A stretch of 64,000 bases of DNA, taken from NCBI GenBank assembly GCA_950097015.1, contig CATNEN010000039.1, forward strand, positions 248,001 through 312,000. The letters run 5' to 3'. Under the pieces are notes generated by a model. The model made no database searches. It was given only the letters and a program-made list of their open reading frames with translations, and was not told the DNA's origin. A program made the translations under genes and the position numbers. Numbering within the stretch: the stretch's first letter is position 1; every line of letters starts with the position of its first letter. This stretch comes from Macrostomum hystrix. Taxonomy: Eukaryota > Platyhelminthes > Macrostomidae. Positions 54,525 through 64,000 of the stretch are shown here, in pieces.

Positions 54525-57500
54525 TCAGGGTGTGTATCGGTCTGGCTGTCGCCGATTTCGGTCACCCCTGCGCGGAACTTGATCTGCCACCGGAGCCGGT
54601 GGTGTCGGGGTTTCATTGGGAGGCATGTCTGCCGGCGGCTCCAGACTTTCGTCCTCGTCGTCCTCAGAAGTGCGTGAAAGCATCGGGGCAATCTGATTGT
54701 TGCTTGCCAGACGCAGTTTGTCGTCCGTCAGCAACCAGGATGTGTTGCGCCCTTGGGTCATGAGGAACTCTGCGCCTCGGGACGGGGTGTGGTCGGTGGC
54801 CTTGTATACGACCTGGTCACCTTGTTGGAAAGCCGAGACAACAGGTACGCGAAGTCGTCGACCGAACACGAGCTCAGCCGGTGTCTTTGACCTTGCACCT
54901 GACGAGTTGCGGTGGTGAAGCAGAACCTTCTGCAAAAACGCAATGAAGTCAGAGTGGGTCAGTCTCTGTGTCCAGGCCTGCAGGGCCCTCTTGACAATTT
55001 GGACTGCTCGCTCGGCCGCACCATTAGATTGTGGCGAGTAGGGAGGGGTTTCCATCTTTCGGGCGCCGTTGGCATGCAGCCAGGACAGCAGGGCATCAGA
55101 CGTGAATTCCGGTCCGTTGTCGGAGACCACCACCTCTGGGACTCCAAATCTCGTGAATACAGTACGTAACGAGCAAATAACCCTGTCTGCCGTCCTGTCG
55201 CGGGATGGAAAGGCTTCAATCCATCCGGAATAGGAATCCACTACAATGAGAATGTTGCCCACCTCGGGCACGAAGGCCCAGTCCATGTGGATGCGCTGAA
55301 ATGGAGCATCAGCAGGTGGCCAAGCATCTCGGGACTTCTGCAGTCGGGGCCGCAGGCTGCTGCATGCAGCACACTGCCGCACGAATCGTTCCACGTCGTG
55401 CTGCATGCCGGGCCACCAGCAGGACAGCTCCAGGAGGTGGTAGCTGGCAGAAGTACCGCTATGAGTGTCGTGAATCGCATCGAAGGCCTCTTTCCGGAGA
55501 CGCGGAGGTATGAATGCGCGCCGGTGCATGTAGAGGAGGCCGTTCTCGATTGTTAGAGCTGCTGCGTTTCTCTTGAAAGCGGCCTCTGCTTGTGTGCAGT
55601 TATGCCAGTCGCCATTGCGTACGCGACGTATGATGCGCTGTAGCAGTGGATCAGAATCAAGTTCGCTAGCGATCCGTCGAGGATTGATAGTAGGGGATTC
55701 AAAGGCAACTGAGTTGATTGCCTCGAATGCGTCGGCCGGGTCTTGACTGTCATTATCAAACGGCAGACGAGAAAGCGCATCGGCATGCGGAATGCGCGAT
55801 CCGGGAACGTAGACCACGCTAAAGTCAAATTGCATCAGGTAAAGGGCCCAGCGACTGATTCTTGCCGATGAACTCATTGGTATGCTGCCACCGAAAAGCC
55901 GTAGAAGAGGCTGATGATCCGTCTGTACCGTAAATCGTCGGCCTTGGAGGTAGTGTTTCAGGCGACAGACGGCCCAGAAGATGGCGAGTGCTTCCCGTTC
56001 AATGTTGGAATAGTTAGTCTCGGCCTTGGACAGTGTCCTAGAGATAAAGATTACAGGGCGTCCTTCCTGGGTAACAACGCCTGCCAACGCTCCTTTAGAG
56101 GCATCTGTTGTGAGGGTCACCTCCTTCTCCAGGCTGTACGGTTGTACTATTGGTCGTGATGAGATCTCCTTCTTGAGATTCTCGAAAGCGCGAGCACATG
56201 CTTCAGACCAGACAAACGGCGTGGATGCCTTGCGCAGTTCGTTCAATGGGGCGACCTTGGCGGAATAGTCAGGAATCAAGCGGCCGAAGAAATTCACCAG
56301 ACCGAGAAATTGCTCGATCTCCTTCTTGGTCTTCGGTGTCGAGATGTGGCGAACTTTGTCCACGAGCTTATCATCGGGCCGAATTCCAGCGGCAGAAATT
56401 TCGAATCCAAGGAATGAAATCGAATCGCAAATGCCTGTACATTTGTCTTCATTGACCGTTACCTTTTTTTCGGCCAGGCGCGTTTTGACTGCTTTCAGAC
56501 GCTTCTGGAGTGCTTCAACGTTCTCAGCATAGACCATGATGTCGTCTTGATAGATCAGTAGTCCCTTCAAGTCGGAGAGGATGCTCTCCATTGTGCGTTG
56601 AAAAATGAATGAAGCGTTTTTCATGCCCATCTGAAGGCGTTTGACGCGGTATAGGCCTCGCGAGGTATTGATGATAGAGATGCCTTGGGCGGATTCGTCC
56701 AGCTCGATCTGCCAGTAAGCCGACCTCAGATCAATCTTGGCAAACTTCTTGGCATTCTTTAACTTGCCAAAGAGGTGCTCGATGCTTGGAATAGGGTATG
56801 ACTCTGGCTTTATTTTGTCGTTCACATGGACCTTGTAATCGGCGCACATGCGCAACGTCCCGTCCTTCTTCTTGATCCAGACGACCGGAGAAGCGTTGCT
56901 CACAGGACCCTCCACAGGCTCGATGATGCCAAGCAGCTGCAGCCGGTTCAACTCTGCGTTGACTTGCTTCTCTAGTGCGATTGGAACCGGACGAGCACGG
57001 CAGAACTGGGATCGAGCGCCTTCAACCAGCTCCATCTGTGCCTTGATGCCCTTGATGGTGGGCAGCGTTGTAGCTGCAACTGTGGGGCTCGGAGCTTGAG
57101 AGTTGGTGTGAAAGAGAGAGTCGGAATCTAAAAGATCACGGCCAAGGAGGCCGAACGGCTTCAAAGACGAAACCACGACGAATTCGGCGGGGTGTAACCT
57201 ACCCCGCATCTCGACGGTAGAGCACAGCTTGCCGAGAGTCTTTAGGGTGTGGCCGTCGTAGGCCTCGAGGCTTCGGTGACTCTTTTGCAGTGGGGGCCTG
57301 CCCAGAGACTCCCAGATTGTGCTAGAAAGCACGGAGACGGATGCACCGGTATCCACTTGCATTGGTACCTTGGCGCCGTCTACAAGAAGTGTCTCAGATG
57401 CAACTTCGATTGCGTTGACCAGATCAACGTCCATAAGATGCAGGATCTTCGAGGGCTCGGGCGTCATCGATGCATCGGATGGAACATCCGCGTGATGTAC

Positions 57501-58307
57501 GGATTTGCTAGTCAGAGCAGAGCGGCATACGGCAGCAAAGTGGTTGCGCTTGGAGCACTTGGAACAGGTCTTGCCATATGCCGGGCACTTGCCTGCGTGA
57601 TGGGATCCGCCACAGTACTTGCAGCCCTCGATGCGCTGACCATTGGAAGTTGGCCGTCCACCTTTGGAGTAGTGCACCGATTCGTCAGTGGCCGCATTAT
57701 GTTGGGCTGGCGGCGACAATGGGCCAGCCGGGCCTACCGGGGGCACCGAGTTACAGGTTTGAACAAACGTGTTGATCTGTTCACAGCTTCGAATGAGGTC
57801 AACAATCTCCGAGATTGTCTGATCCTTGGTTTGCATTGCACCGAGAATGCGCCGTTGATGCTCAGGGTTGTACAGTCCAGAAATGAGAGTAAGCCGCACC
57901 AGCTCCTCTGCGGGACTGGCGCAGTCCTTCAGAGAGTCAAAGGCGCAGTGCGTTGCTGCTTTCCTCAGGCGAGCTAAATAGTCTGCTATCGGCTCAGCAG
58001 CTTTCTGACGAATTGAGAAAAAGTCGGTTCTTTCGGCGACAATGAGGCGCTTCTGAGGTTGTAAGTAGGACACCAGGGCTGTCTCGATCTCTTGGAAGGT
58101 CAGCTTGTCGATCTCCTTCGGAGCGACGAGATGAGTCAGCTTCTCCAAAGCAGGCAGTCCGCAGGATGCCAAAAAATTGTCTGCGACTTGTCGGGATTCG
58201 GTCGAGTCGGTCCACTTCTTGGCGCGGGCCAGAGCATTGAAGGCCTTGAGCCACATCAGTGCACGGTCGGCATCGCCGAGAAAAAGGTCGCCAAGCCGCG
58301 ACGCCAT
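54525..58307 (-). CDS. Gag-Pol polyprotein of the compact Gypsy element
   Basis: 1260 aa from the ATG at 58307, which is the base directly next to the 5' LTR. Order: gag-like helical region (1-200), two zinc knuckles (CKYCGGSHHAGKC and CSKCSKRNHFAAVC), retropepsin with canonical VDTGAS, reverse transcriptase with YQDD (LLIYQDDIMV), RNase H (LTTDASKGALAG), and integrase with an HHCC finger (HDTHSGTS…CAACSSL) and D,D-E core (HMDWAF, VSDNGPEF, NGAAERA). The C-terminal tail is acidic and proline-rich, with no chromodomain and no envelope. It is a single frame without gag/pol shift. At 1260 residues it is at the short end for Ty3/Gypsy elements, because gag and the tail are minimal. An in-frame TTG upstream inside the LTR was not taken as start. 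Confidence 0.95.
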   Translation of the reverse strand: MASRLGDLFLGDADRALMWLKAFNALARAKKWTDSTESRQVADNFLASCGLPALEKLTHLVAPKEIDKLTFQEIETALVSYLQPQKRLIVAERTDFFSIRQKAAEPIADYLARLRKAATHCAFDSLKDCASPAEELVRLTLISGLYNPEHQRRILGAMQTKDQTISEIVDLIRSCEQINTFVQTCNSVPPVGPAGPLSPPAQHNAATDESVHYSKGGRPTSNGQRIEGCKYCGGSHHAGKCPAYGKTCSKCSKRNHFAAVCRSALTSKSVHHADVPSDASMTPEPSKILHLMDVDLVNAIEVASETLLVDGAKVPMQVDTGASVSVLSSTIWESLGRPPLQKSHRSLEAYDGHTLKTLGKLCSTVEMRGRLHPAEFVVVSSLKPFGLLGRDLLDSDSLFHTNSQAPSPTVAATTLPTIKGIKAQMELVEGARSQFCRARPVPIALEKQVNAELNRLQLLGIIEPVEGPVSNASPVVWIKKKDGTLRMCADYKVHVNDKIKPESYPIPSIEHLFGKLKNAKKFAKIDLRSAYWQIELDESAQGISIINTSRGLYRVKRLQMGMKNASFIFQRTMESILSDLKGLLIYQDDIMVYAENVEALQKRLKAVKTRLAEKKVTVNEDKCTGICDSISFLGFEISAAGIRPDDKLVDKVRHISTPKTKKEIEQFLGLVNFFGRLIPDYSAKVAPLNELRKASTPFVWSEACARAFENLKKEISSRPIVQPYSLEKEVTLTTDASKGALAGVVTQEGRPVIFISRTLSKAETNYSNIEREALAIFWAVCRLKHYLQGRRFTVQTDHQPLLRLFGGSIPMSSSARISRWALYLMQFDFSVVYVPGSRIPHADALSRLPFDNDSQDPADAFEAINSVAFESPTINPRRIASELDSDPLLQRIIRRVRNGDWHNCTQAEAAFKRNAAALTIENGLLYMHRRAFIPPRLRKEAFDAIHDTHSGTSASYHLLELSCWWPGMQHDVERFVRQCAACSSLRPRLQKSRDAWPPADAPFQRIHMDWAFVPEVGNILIVVDSYSGWIEAFPSRDRTADRVICSLRTVFTRFGVPEVVVSDNGPEFTSDALLSWLHANGARKMETPPYSPQSNGAAERAVQIVKRALQAWTQRLTHSDFIAFLQKVLLHHRNSSGARSKTPAELVFGRRLRVPVVSAFQQGDQVVYKATDHTPSRGAEFLMTQGRNTSWLLTDDKLRLASNNQIAPMLSRTSEDDEDESLEPPADMPPNETPTPPAPVADQVPRRGDRNRRQPDRYTP
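58291..58306 (-). other. Candidate primer-binding site overlapping the gag start codon
   Basis: Minus-strand TGGCGTCGCGG begins one base after the 5' LTR, inside the ATG of gag. Its complement ends GACGCCA. The discriminator G before CCA is typical of serine tRNAs, so a tRNA-Ser primer is a reasonable guess. Confidence 0.5.
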
Positions 58308-58523
58308 TGTCAAGACTCAAAGGAAGCTTCTTATAGCGAATATAACGAGTGTATTTGGGTTAAAGCCGCGCGTGCGAATAAGCCGTGTAGTCACTCTTAC
58401 GTTTAGCTTGGGGGGGGGTAAAAGGGGTGCAACAGTTGAGGCGAAGCTTAGCTTAACGGGACCATAGACAGAAAAAGAAGAGAGAAAGCCGTTAGGGCCG
58501 GGCTGCTTTGACACTGCACAACA
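58308..58523 (-). repeat. 5' LTR of the compact Gypsy element
   Basis: 216 bp, mate of 54209-54422. The ATCTT target duplication follows at 58524-58528. Confidence 0.95.
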
Positions 58524-58844
58524 ATCTTAATGAATATTCGTTTGATTTATATCTACCAGTTAACTAAGCTTTTCGCTAACAGTCAATATACTGGTTGGAT
58601 AGTCATCTAACTGGAAGCAGGCTGTTTGTTAAGATTTGAAGCGAGGCTATCCCAAAATTTAGGTAATTAAACAAACAGAAATTTAATCATAAATTATCTG
58701 AAAGTTCTTGCTAATCCAGCAAGCGTGCGATGGAGGTGCATAGTGCCGGCGAAGTGACACAGGCTGTGCAGGTAAAAAGTGTATTTTTGGTGCCACCACT
58801 TCGCACTCGGCGCCTCTGGGCGTGGCTGCGATTCAGCTGCAGTC

Positions 58845-59775
58845 CGGCACTGCAATCAGCCTGTAACTACTAGGCTACCGATCACCTCCCTGACACAATG
58901 CATCCGGCACTGCAATCAGTCTGTAACTACTAGGCTACCGATCACCTCCCTGACACAATGCATCCGGCACTGCAATCAGACTGTAACTACTAGGCTACCG
59001 ATCACCTCCCTGACAAAAATGCATCCGGCACTGCAATCAGCCTGTAACTACTAGGCTACCGATCACCTCCCTGACACAATGCATCCGGCACTGCAATCAG
59101 CCTGTAACTACTAGGCTACCGATCACCTCCCTGACACAATGCATCCGGCACTGCAATCAGCCTGTAACTACTAGGCTACCAATCACCTCCCTGACAAAAA
59201 TGCATCCGGCACTGGAATCAGCCTGTAACTACTAGGCTACCGATCACCTGCCTGACACAATGCATCCGGCACTGCAATCAGCCTGTAACTACTAGGCTAC
59301 CGATCACCTCCCTGACACAATGCATCCGGCACTGGAATCAGCCTGTAACTACTAGGCTACCGATCACCTCCCTGACAAAATGCATCCGGCACTGCAATCA
59401 GCCTGTAACTACTAGGCTACCGATCACCTCCCTGACACAATGCATCCGGCACTGGAATCAGCCTGTAACTACTAGGCTACCGATCACCTCCCTGACAAAA
59501 ATGCATCCGGCACTGCAATCAGCCTGTAACTACTCGTACTAGGCTACTGATCACCTCCCTGACACAATGCATCCGGCACTGCAATCAGCCTGTAACTACT
59601 AGGCTACCGATCACCTCCCTGACAAAAATGCATCCGGCACTGCAATCAGCCTGTAACTACTCGTACTATGCTACCGATCACCTCCCTGACACAATGCATC
59701 CGGCACTGCAATCAGCCTGTAACTACTAGGCTACCGATCACCTCCCTGACAAAATGCATCCGACACTGCGATCAG
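58845..59775. repeat. 60-62-bp minisatellite, about 15 copies
   Basis: Units contain GCACTGCAATCAGCCTGTAA and ACTAGGCTACCGATCACC. Variants at set positions (CTGCAATC/CTGGAATC, ACACAATG/ACAAAAATG, an inserted CTCGT) recur in different orders. This suggests unequal exchange. Confidence 0.95.
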
Positions 59776-60595
59776 TCTGTTACTGCCACAGTGTATGAGC
59801 CGTAGGCTACCCATCACGCGCGGAAAGCGCAGGTCACTTTCAATCAAAGAACATGACGACAGCCTAAATCATTTAACTTTGCTGAGCGAGCATTGTAGCC
59901 CTAAAGAGAAACAGATACACGGAAAAAACTGTATTTGATTGGGCAGTGCTGCAAGTGTAAGATAGCTTGTATCAGCTGCTGGTTTAAGAGATAAACAAAC
60001 AAATCAGAAGTGTAGCTGAATCGAAAGCTGATGGTGGACACCTGAACCAAAATAGTTACTTGGGGAGCTGAAATATAAGCTTTAGAGTACATCAAAAATA
60101 AAAGAGATAAAATAGCCTCAGTCGTGTCTGCAGATTGCGGAATAGGAATGAAGTTGCTGGCAGTTTTGACAGAGGCTGAATCACTTTTCGATTGCATAGT
60201 GCACTTTAGGGACACAGATGCACAGAGTATAGGTAGTGCGCTACAGCTAGAATTGATGCTTGCTTTAGCAATGCAACACGTCACAGGCGAAATACATAAA
60301 ATTCATCTGGCAGAATAGAATCAAGAAGCTGGGACAACACCTAATAAGTTATGAATACCGCCTGCTGGACATCAAGCTGAGATAGAGTCGCCAGGCTTAA
60401 AGATTTGGTAAAAAATGCTTTCCATTTTAATTTGCGGAAATCGTAGACTCCAAAAGAATTCCATTGTGACGTGAATGCAGTTGGTCCAGAATATGGTGTG
60501 AGCACAGGGTATAGTGGGAAAACATTACTGTGTGAGCACAGGGACACAATTATAACCCCAACCCTAATGTCGAGAGAATATTGAATTTCAATAGA
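59776..60595. other. Spacer between minisatellite arrays
   Basis: Contains short open frames (for example 60124-60318 plus) with no recognised motif. Nothing supports a gene. Confidence 0.45.
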
Positions 60596-60599
60596 TCTG

Positions 60600-61064
60600 G
60601 ATCAAAAGTGCTAAAAATGAAGAAAGCCTACACTGAAATTTAGAGTTCAGCGGTATGTGATAGAGAATATGTTAGCAATGTGTATCAATGATAATAGGGC
60701 TAAAACGAAGAAAGCCTACACTGAAATTTAGAGTTCAGCGGTATGTGATAGAGAATATGTTAGCAATGTGTATCAATGATAATAGGGCTAAAATGAAGAA
60801 AGCCTACACTGAAATTTAGAGTTCAGCGGTATGTGATAGAGAATATGTTAGCAATGTGTATCAATGATAATAGGGCTAAAATGAAGAAAGCCTACACTGA
60901 AATTTAGAGTTCAGCGGTATGTGATAGAGAATATGTTAGCAATGTGTATCAATGATAATAGGGCTAAAATGAAGAAAGCCTACACTGAAATTTAGAGTTC
61001 AGCGGTATGTGATAGAGAATATGTTAGCAATGTGTATCAATGATAATAGGGCTAAAATGAAGGA
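60600..61064. repeat. 88-bp tandem repeat, about 5 copies
   Basis: Nearly identical 88-bp units containing GAAGAAAGCCTACACTGAAA and AGCAATGTGTATCAATGATA. The first unit is more diverged at its start. Confidence 0.95.
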
Positions 61065-61505
61065 ACTGAAGCCAGCTGTAGACAACAGTAAAAATTGTCA
61101 AATAACATGAATTGAATAATCAAAGCAAGCTGAGAGAAACACAGGTAATCAAGGTTAAGAATTGCATAAATAGTCTTCACAGTGCAGGTTGGCAGCTCCT
61201 GTGTAGAGCTTTCAGCACTAACAGACTGATGGAGAGAATACTGGCTGCACCAACTACTGAAGCTGACAGTAGTGCAGTACGGATGTTAACTGGTGCCATG
61301 AAACTACTTCTGCCATGATGAAATTACACTAAAGCGCTTCGAAAGCGTACAGCAATAGGCGATGCAAAGCTAATATGGGTAGGGGGCAAGTAGCTTACGG
61401 CCAGAAGCAAAATGATTTCTCATCCAAACTGCTTTGCAGAGCAGAGTAAGTCAGTTCAAACTGACAACATACATGTAACTAGACAATACGCCTTATAACC
61501 GTGCC
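61065..61505. other. Spacer
   Basis: No gene, RNA or repeat recognised. Confidence 0.5.
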
Positions 61506-61506
61506 G

Positions 61507-61975
61507 ATGTCTCACTGCATTACATGTGTCTCATTGCATTACAGGTGTCTCATTGCATTACAGGTGTCTCATTGCATTGCAGGTGTCTCACTGCATTGCA
61601 GGTGTCTCATTGCATTACAGGTGTCTCACTGCATTGCAGGTGTCTCATTGCATTACAGGCGTCTCACTGCATTACAGGTGTCTCATTGCATTACAGGCGT
61701 CTCACTGCATTACAGGTGTCTCATTGCATTACAGGTGTCTCATTGCATTACAGGTGTCTCATTGCATTACAGGCGTCTCACTCCATTACAGGTGTCTCAT
61801 TGCATTGCAGGTGTCTCATTGCATTACAGATTTTTCACTGCATTACAGGTGTCTGACGGCATTACAGATGTCTTACTGCATTACAGATGTGTCACTGCAT
61901 TACAGACGGTTCACTGTATTGCAGAATGTTTCACTGTATTGCAGATGTCTCACTCCATTACAGATGTTTCACTGT
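61507..61975. repeat. 19-bp minisatellite, about 24 copies
   Basis: Unit TGTCTCATTGCATTACAGG with T/C and A/G variants, diverging towards the Argonaute side. All three plus frames are open (up to 188 codons) because the unit lacks stops, so these frames are not counted as genes. Confidence 0.94.
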
Positions 61976-62277
61976 GGTATTATTGTGCAGGAAGTATTCA
62001 GTGTGTGGCGCAAGTTATCAGTATATCAGTGGGCAATAAATTAGCAGGTGCGCGAAGATCACGCTGATAAGGGAAAACAGCCGTATAGCTGGAGCTGCGA
62101 GAATCAGGTCGCAGCTTCGAAGACAGGGTGCAGGGTAGAGAGTTGAAATTGGGAACACAATTTTGCTTAGGTTCTAAAAATTGGCTAAAATCAAACGCAT
62201 AATCTTCATGATGACATGCTAGCATTATAGAACGCGCTAACAATGACAAACGAGCTAAAAATGGCAGGTTGCCGGAG
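61976..62277 (-). other. Argonaute 3' flank
   Basis: Downstream of the Argonaute stop on the minus strand, presumably 3' UTR and spacer. No clear polyadenylation signal was identified. Confidence 0.4.
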
Positions 62278-63972
62278 TCAGGCAAAGTACATGACCCGCA
62301 TGGACTCTGGGTGCACAGTGACGGCCCGCAGCATGGCCGCAGGATTGTTTCGCTCGTCTGAGTTGCTGCCGCTCTTCTGCGAGCCCTCACCAGAGTCAAT
62401 CTCCTTCTCCACGAGGTGGTAGCGGGCGCGGAAGGCCACCAGGTGGGCGTAGTAGGCCGGGGCCGGAATGCTGACGGACCGGGTGCAGCGCACATAGGTG
62501 TGACACAGCTGGTAGGTTAGCACCTGCAGCTCGTCAGCGGAGAAGTGATTGTCGTCCCACAGCACATGGTAGTGCGAGGGCCGGCTCGTTCCCTGCAGAG
62601 AGAAGGCTAACAAATGGAGGCCCGCACTAGAAACGGCAGCACAGAACGCTCAAACTGAGAGGCACACGAGGCCACCAACCTACAGGTCTTAACTCGGCAC
62701 TTATCAAACAGGATCCGTAAAAACTCGGAGCCTTTTCGAGCATTTAGCCTAGAGCTTCGCATTAACTGTAATGGACTGTGCGATTCGAGCCTCACCTGAA
62801 TGCCGGCATGACTGCACAAGTAGAAATCGAACTCAGTGGGGTGGGTGATGGTCTGATCCACGGCGGTGCCAGCGGGAATGTTGCCGCTGCGGCCCATGCG
62901 GTCTGCGGTGTCTGCGCAGAACAGGCGGGTGTGGTGCCGCTTCTGCACCACCACGAAGGTGATGCCGGGCTGGTAGCCCATCTCCAGTCGGGTGCAGGCC
63001 TCCCGAATTGCCCGCAGCTCGTGACACTGCACAGCCAAAAACTGGCCTTCGCTAACCCCGTCGCGGTAGTACACGATGCGGGTGGGCTTGAAGCGCGTAC
63101 TTCGGTAAAAGTTCAGGAGAAGCTCGCGCACCATGGCGCACAGCTCGGTGATTTTCTCCTCCCGGTGTGCCTGCACCCGCACAGTGGCAGCGTAGCGGCT
63201 GGGGTGTGCATCCATGCTGGCTACCACGGCTGCGATGGACGGCTTGGAGCGGTCCCCAGCAGGCGGGTGCGTCACGTCGCCGCCCATGAAAATGATTGGT
63301 TCGCGGAACACGGGTGGCCGCATACCTGGCACCAGGATGGAGTTGATGCCGCCCAGCTTGACGTTGATCTTCAGGCACAGGTTGCTTAGCGTCTGAGGAG
63401 ACGTCTTGTTCACGTTCTTGGCCTGCACGCACTGGGTGGCCAGGCCGAAAAGTATGTCACCGACCCGCTTCACTTCGGCGTACACCTGCGGGATCGGTGG
63501 CAAATTTTTAACACCTGAAATGTCTTCAAACCTGTGCATTCCACCATGCGATGGTACGATAGCAGAAATTCACACTGCGCTTGCTACTCACAGGTGTCTT
63601 GCCTGGCAACACCACCACAATGAGCTGCAGCCCCGCGAATGTGTTCTTGAGGTAGCGGAACATCGGCTCTACCTGGTCCTGGCCGTTGGCGTACTTGCAG
63701 AAGCACGGCTGCCCACTGATCAGCATGCCGGCGTCCTGCGAGATGCGCTGCAGCTGCTGCGTGAACTGGCGCAGCATATCCTCCCGCACAGTGCGCTGCG
63801 GAGCAAAGCAGGCGATGGCCCACACCTTGATCTCGATGCCTGCGAAGAACTGCTTGCCACGCATGTCCCACACACCCTGCTGCGGCACTGCCTGTGCCCG
63901 CGTGCGCCCGCCGTACTGGATTTTCGGTGCCGGAAGCACTCGGCCGCCAATCTCTGCCATGCGCGTTTGAAC
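62278..63972 (-). CDS. AGO: Argonaute (Ago clade), 3' part: MID end and PIWI domain
   Basis: Three minus-strand exons: 63972-63592, 63485-62796 and 62592-62278, all phase 0 with GT-AG introns, about 462 codons in total. The gene continues beyond the window; an acceptor precedes 63972, so N, PAZ and most of MID are missing. The sequence follows animal Ago1/Ago2 closely: [70 protein letters not shown], and the C-terminus ending MYFA. The slicer tetrad is present: Asp in GGDVTHPP, Glu in AHREEKI, Asp in [11 protein letters not shown] and His in [10 protein letters not shown]. It should therefore be catalytically competent in small-RNA-guided cleavage in the cytoplasm. It is Ago clade, not Piwi clade. 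The spacer between C-terminal motifs ([15 protein letters not shown]) is the usual variable insert. Confidence 0.95.
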
Positions 63973-64000
63973 CTGCGGGCGGGGCAACCTTCGGATACAT

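Larger units (their letters stand above)
54209..58523 (-). mobile_element. Compact Ty3/Gypsy LTR retrotransposon, 4.3 kb
   Basis: LTRs of 214 bp (54209-54422) and 216 bp (58308-58523) differ only in the length of a G run (7 versus 9). They start TG and end CA. A 5-bp target duplication ATCTT flanks the element (54204-54208 and 58524-58528). One open gag-pol frame fills nearly all of the interior. The near-identity of the LTRs and the intact frame mark it as young and possibly active. Confidence 0.96.

Noticed and set aside
58730-58771. ATG followed by a short exon and donor (MEVHSAGEVTQAVQ)
   Set aside because: No convincing second exon before the next gene; a short ATG-to-GT stretch is expected by chance.
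60124-60318. 64-codon plus frame between minisatellites
   Set aside because: No recognised motif, no splice partners with consistent phase, and a competing minus frame of twice the length.
61501-62067. Long overlapping plus-strand open frames (188, 172 and 110 codons)
   Set aside because: They are produced by the stop-free 19-bp repeat, which opens all three frames alike; no start context or flanking exon.
1-64000. CRISPR array, bacterial operon or prophage interpretation of the many direct repeats
   Set aside because: Repeat units abut without unique spacers, and the genes have spliceosomal introns; the DNA is eukaryotic.

Overview
The window is eukaryotic and metazoan. Genes are split by GT-AG introns, exons are GC-rich against AT-rich introns and spacers, and three conserved animal genes are recognisable: CFAP65 (cilia), WDTC1/adipose (WD40+TPR) and an Argonaute. 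Dense minisatellites, tRNA-derived SINEs and several retrotransposon classes suggest an invertebrate, perhaps a spiralian such as a free-living flatworm. The species cannot be fixed from this sequence.

Layout. 1-1315 is AT-rich spacer. 1316-11189 (+) is a complete 17-exon CFAP65 of about 1770 aa. 11190-14221 is spacer with a CT-rich satellite and a GC-rich block. 14222-15622 (+) is a three-exon gene for an unrecognised single-pass membrane protein. 15623-24694 is a graveyard: two truncated tyrosine-recombinase (DIRS/Ngaro-type) retroelements joined head to tail (17255-22170, minus). Each is broken by a 5'-truncated non-LTR insertion with its own target-site duplication. 24695-26141 is an intact-looking Tc1-type DD34E transposon.

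26176-42845 is a 16.7-kb LTR element with identical 458-bp LTRs and a GTTC target duplication. It carries an open 2020-aa Ty3/Gypsy gag-pol (minus) that contains a cold-shock-like domain. Between its leader and gag lies about 7.8 kb of unrelated DNA, best read as a nested mobile element. That DNA encodes on the opposite strand an 1115-aa protein with C2H2 fingers, a tyrosine-recombinase catalytic domain and a C-terminal PWWP domain, flanked by arrays sharing a TGACGnnTGCAC motif. This is the best candidate here for an undescribed system.

42846-49013 is spacer with two tRNA-type SINEs and a pair of X-box palindromes. 49014-52959 (+) is WDTC1, with its first exon or exons not found. 52960-54203 holds inverted repeats. 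54209-58523 is a compact, young Ty3/Gypsy element whose gag ATG directly abuts the LTR. 58529-62277 is mainly three minisatellite arrays. 62278-63972 (minus) is the 3' part of an Argonaute (end of MID plus PIWI) running off the window; its slicer residues are intact.

The three host genes show no common pathway. The window is mostly a record of layered transposition, with at least four nested or adjacent insertions whose order can be read from target duplications.
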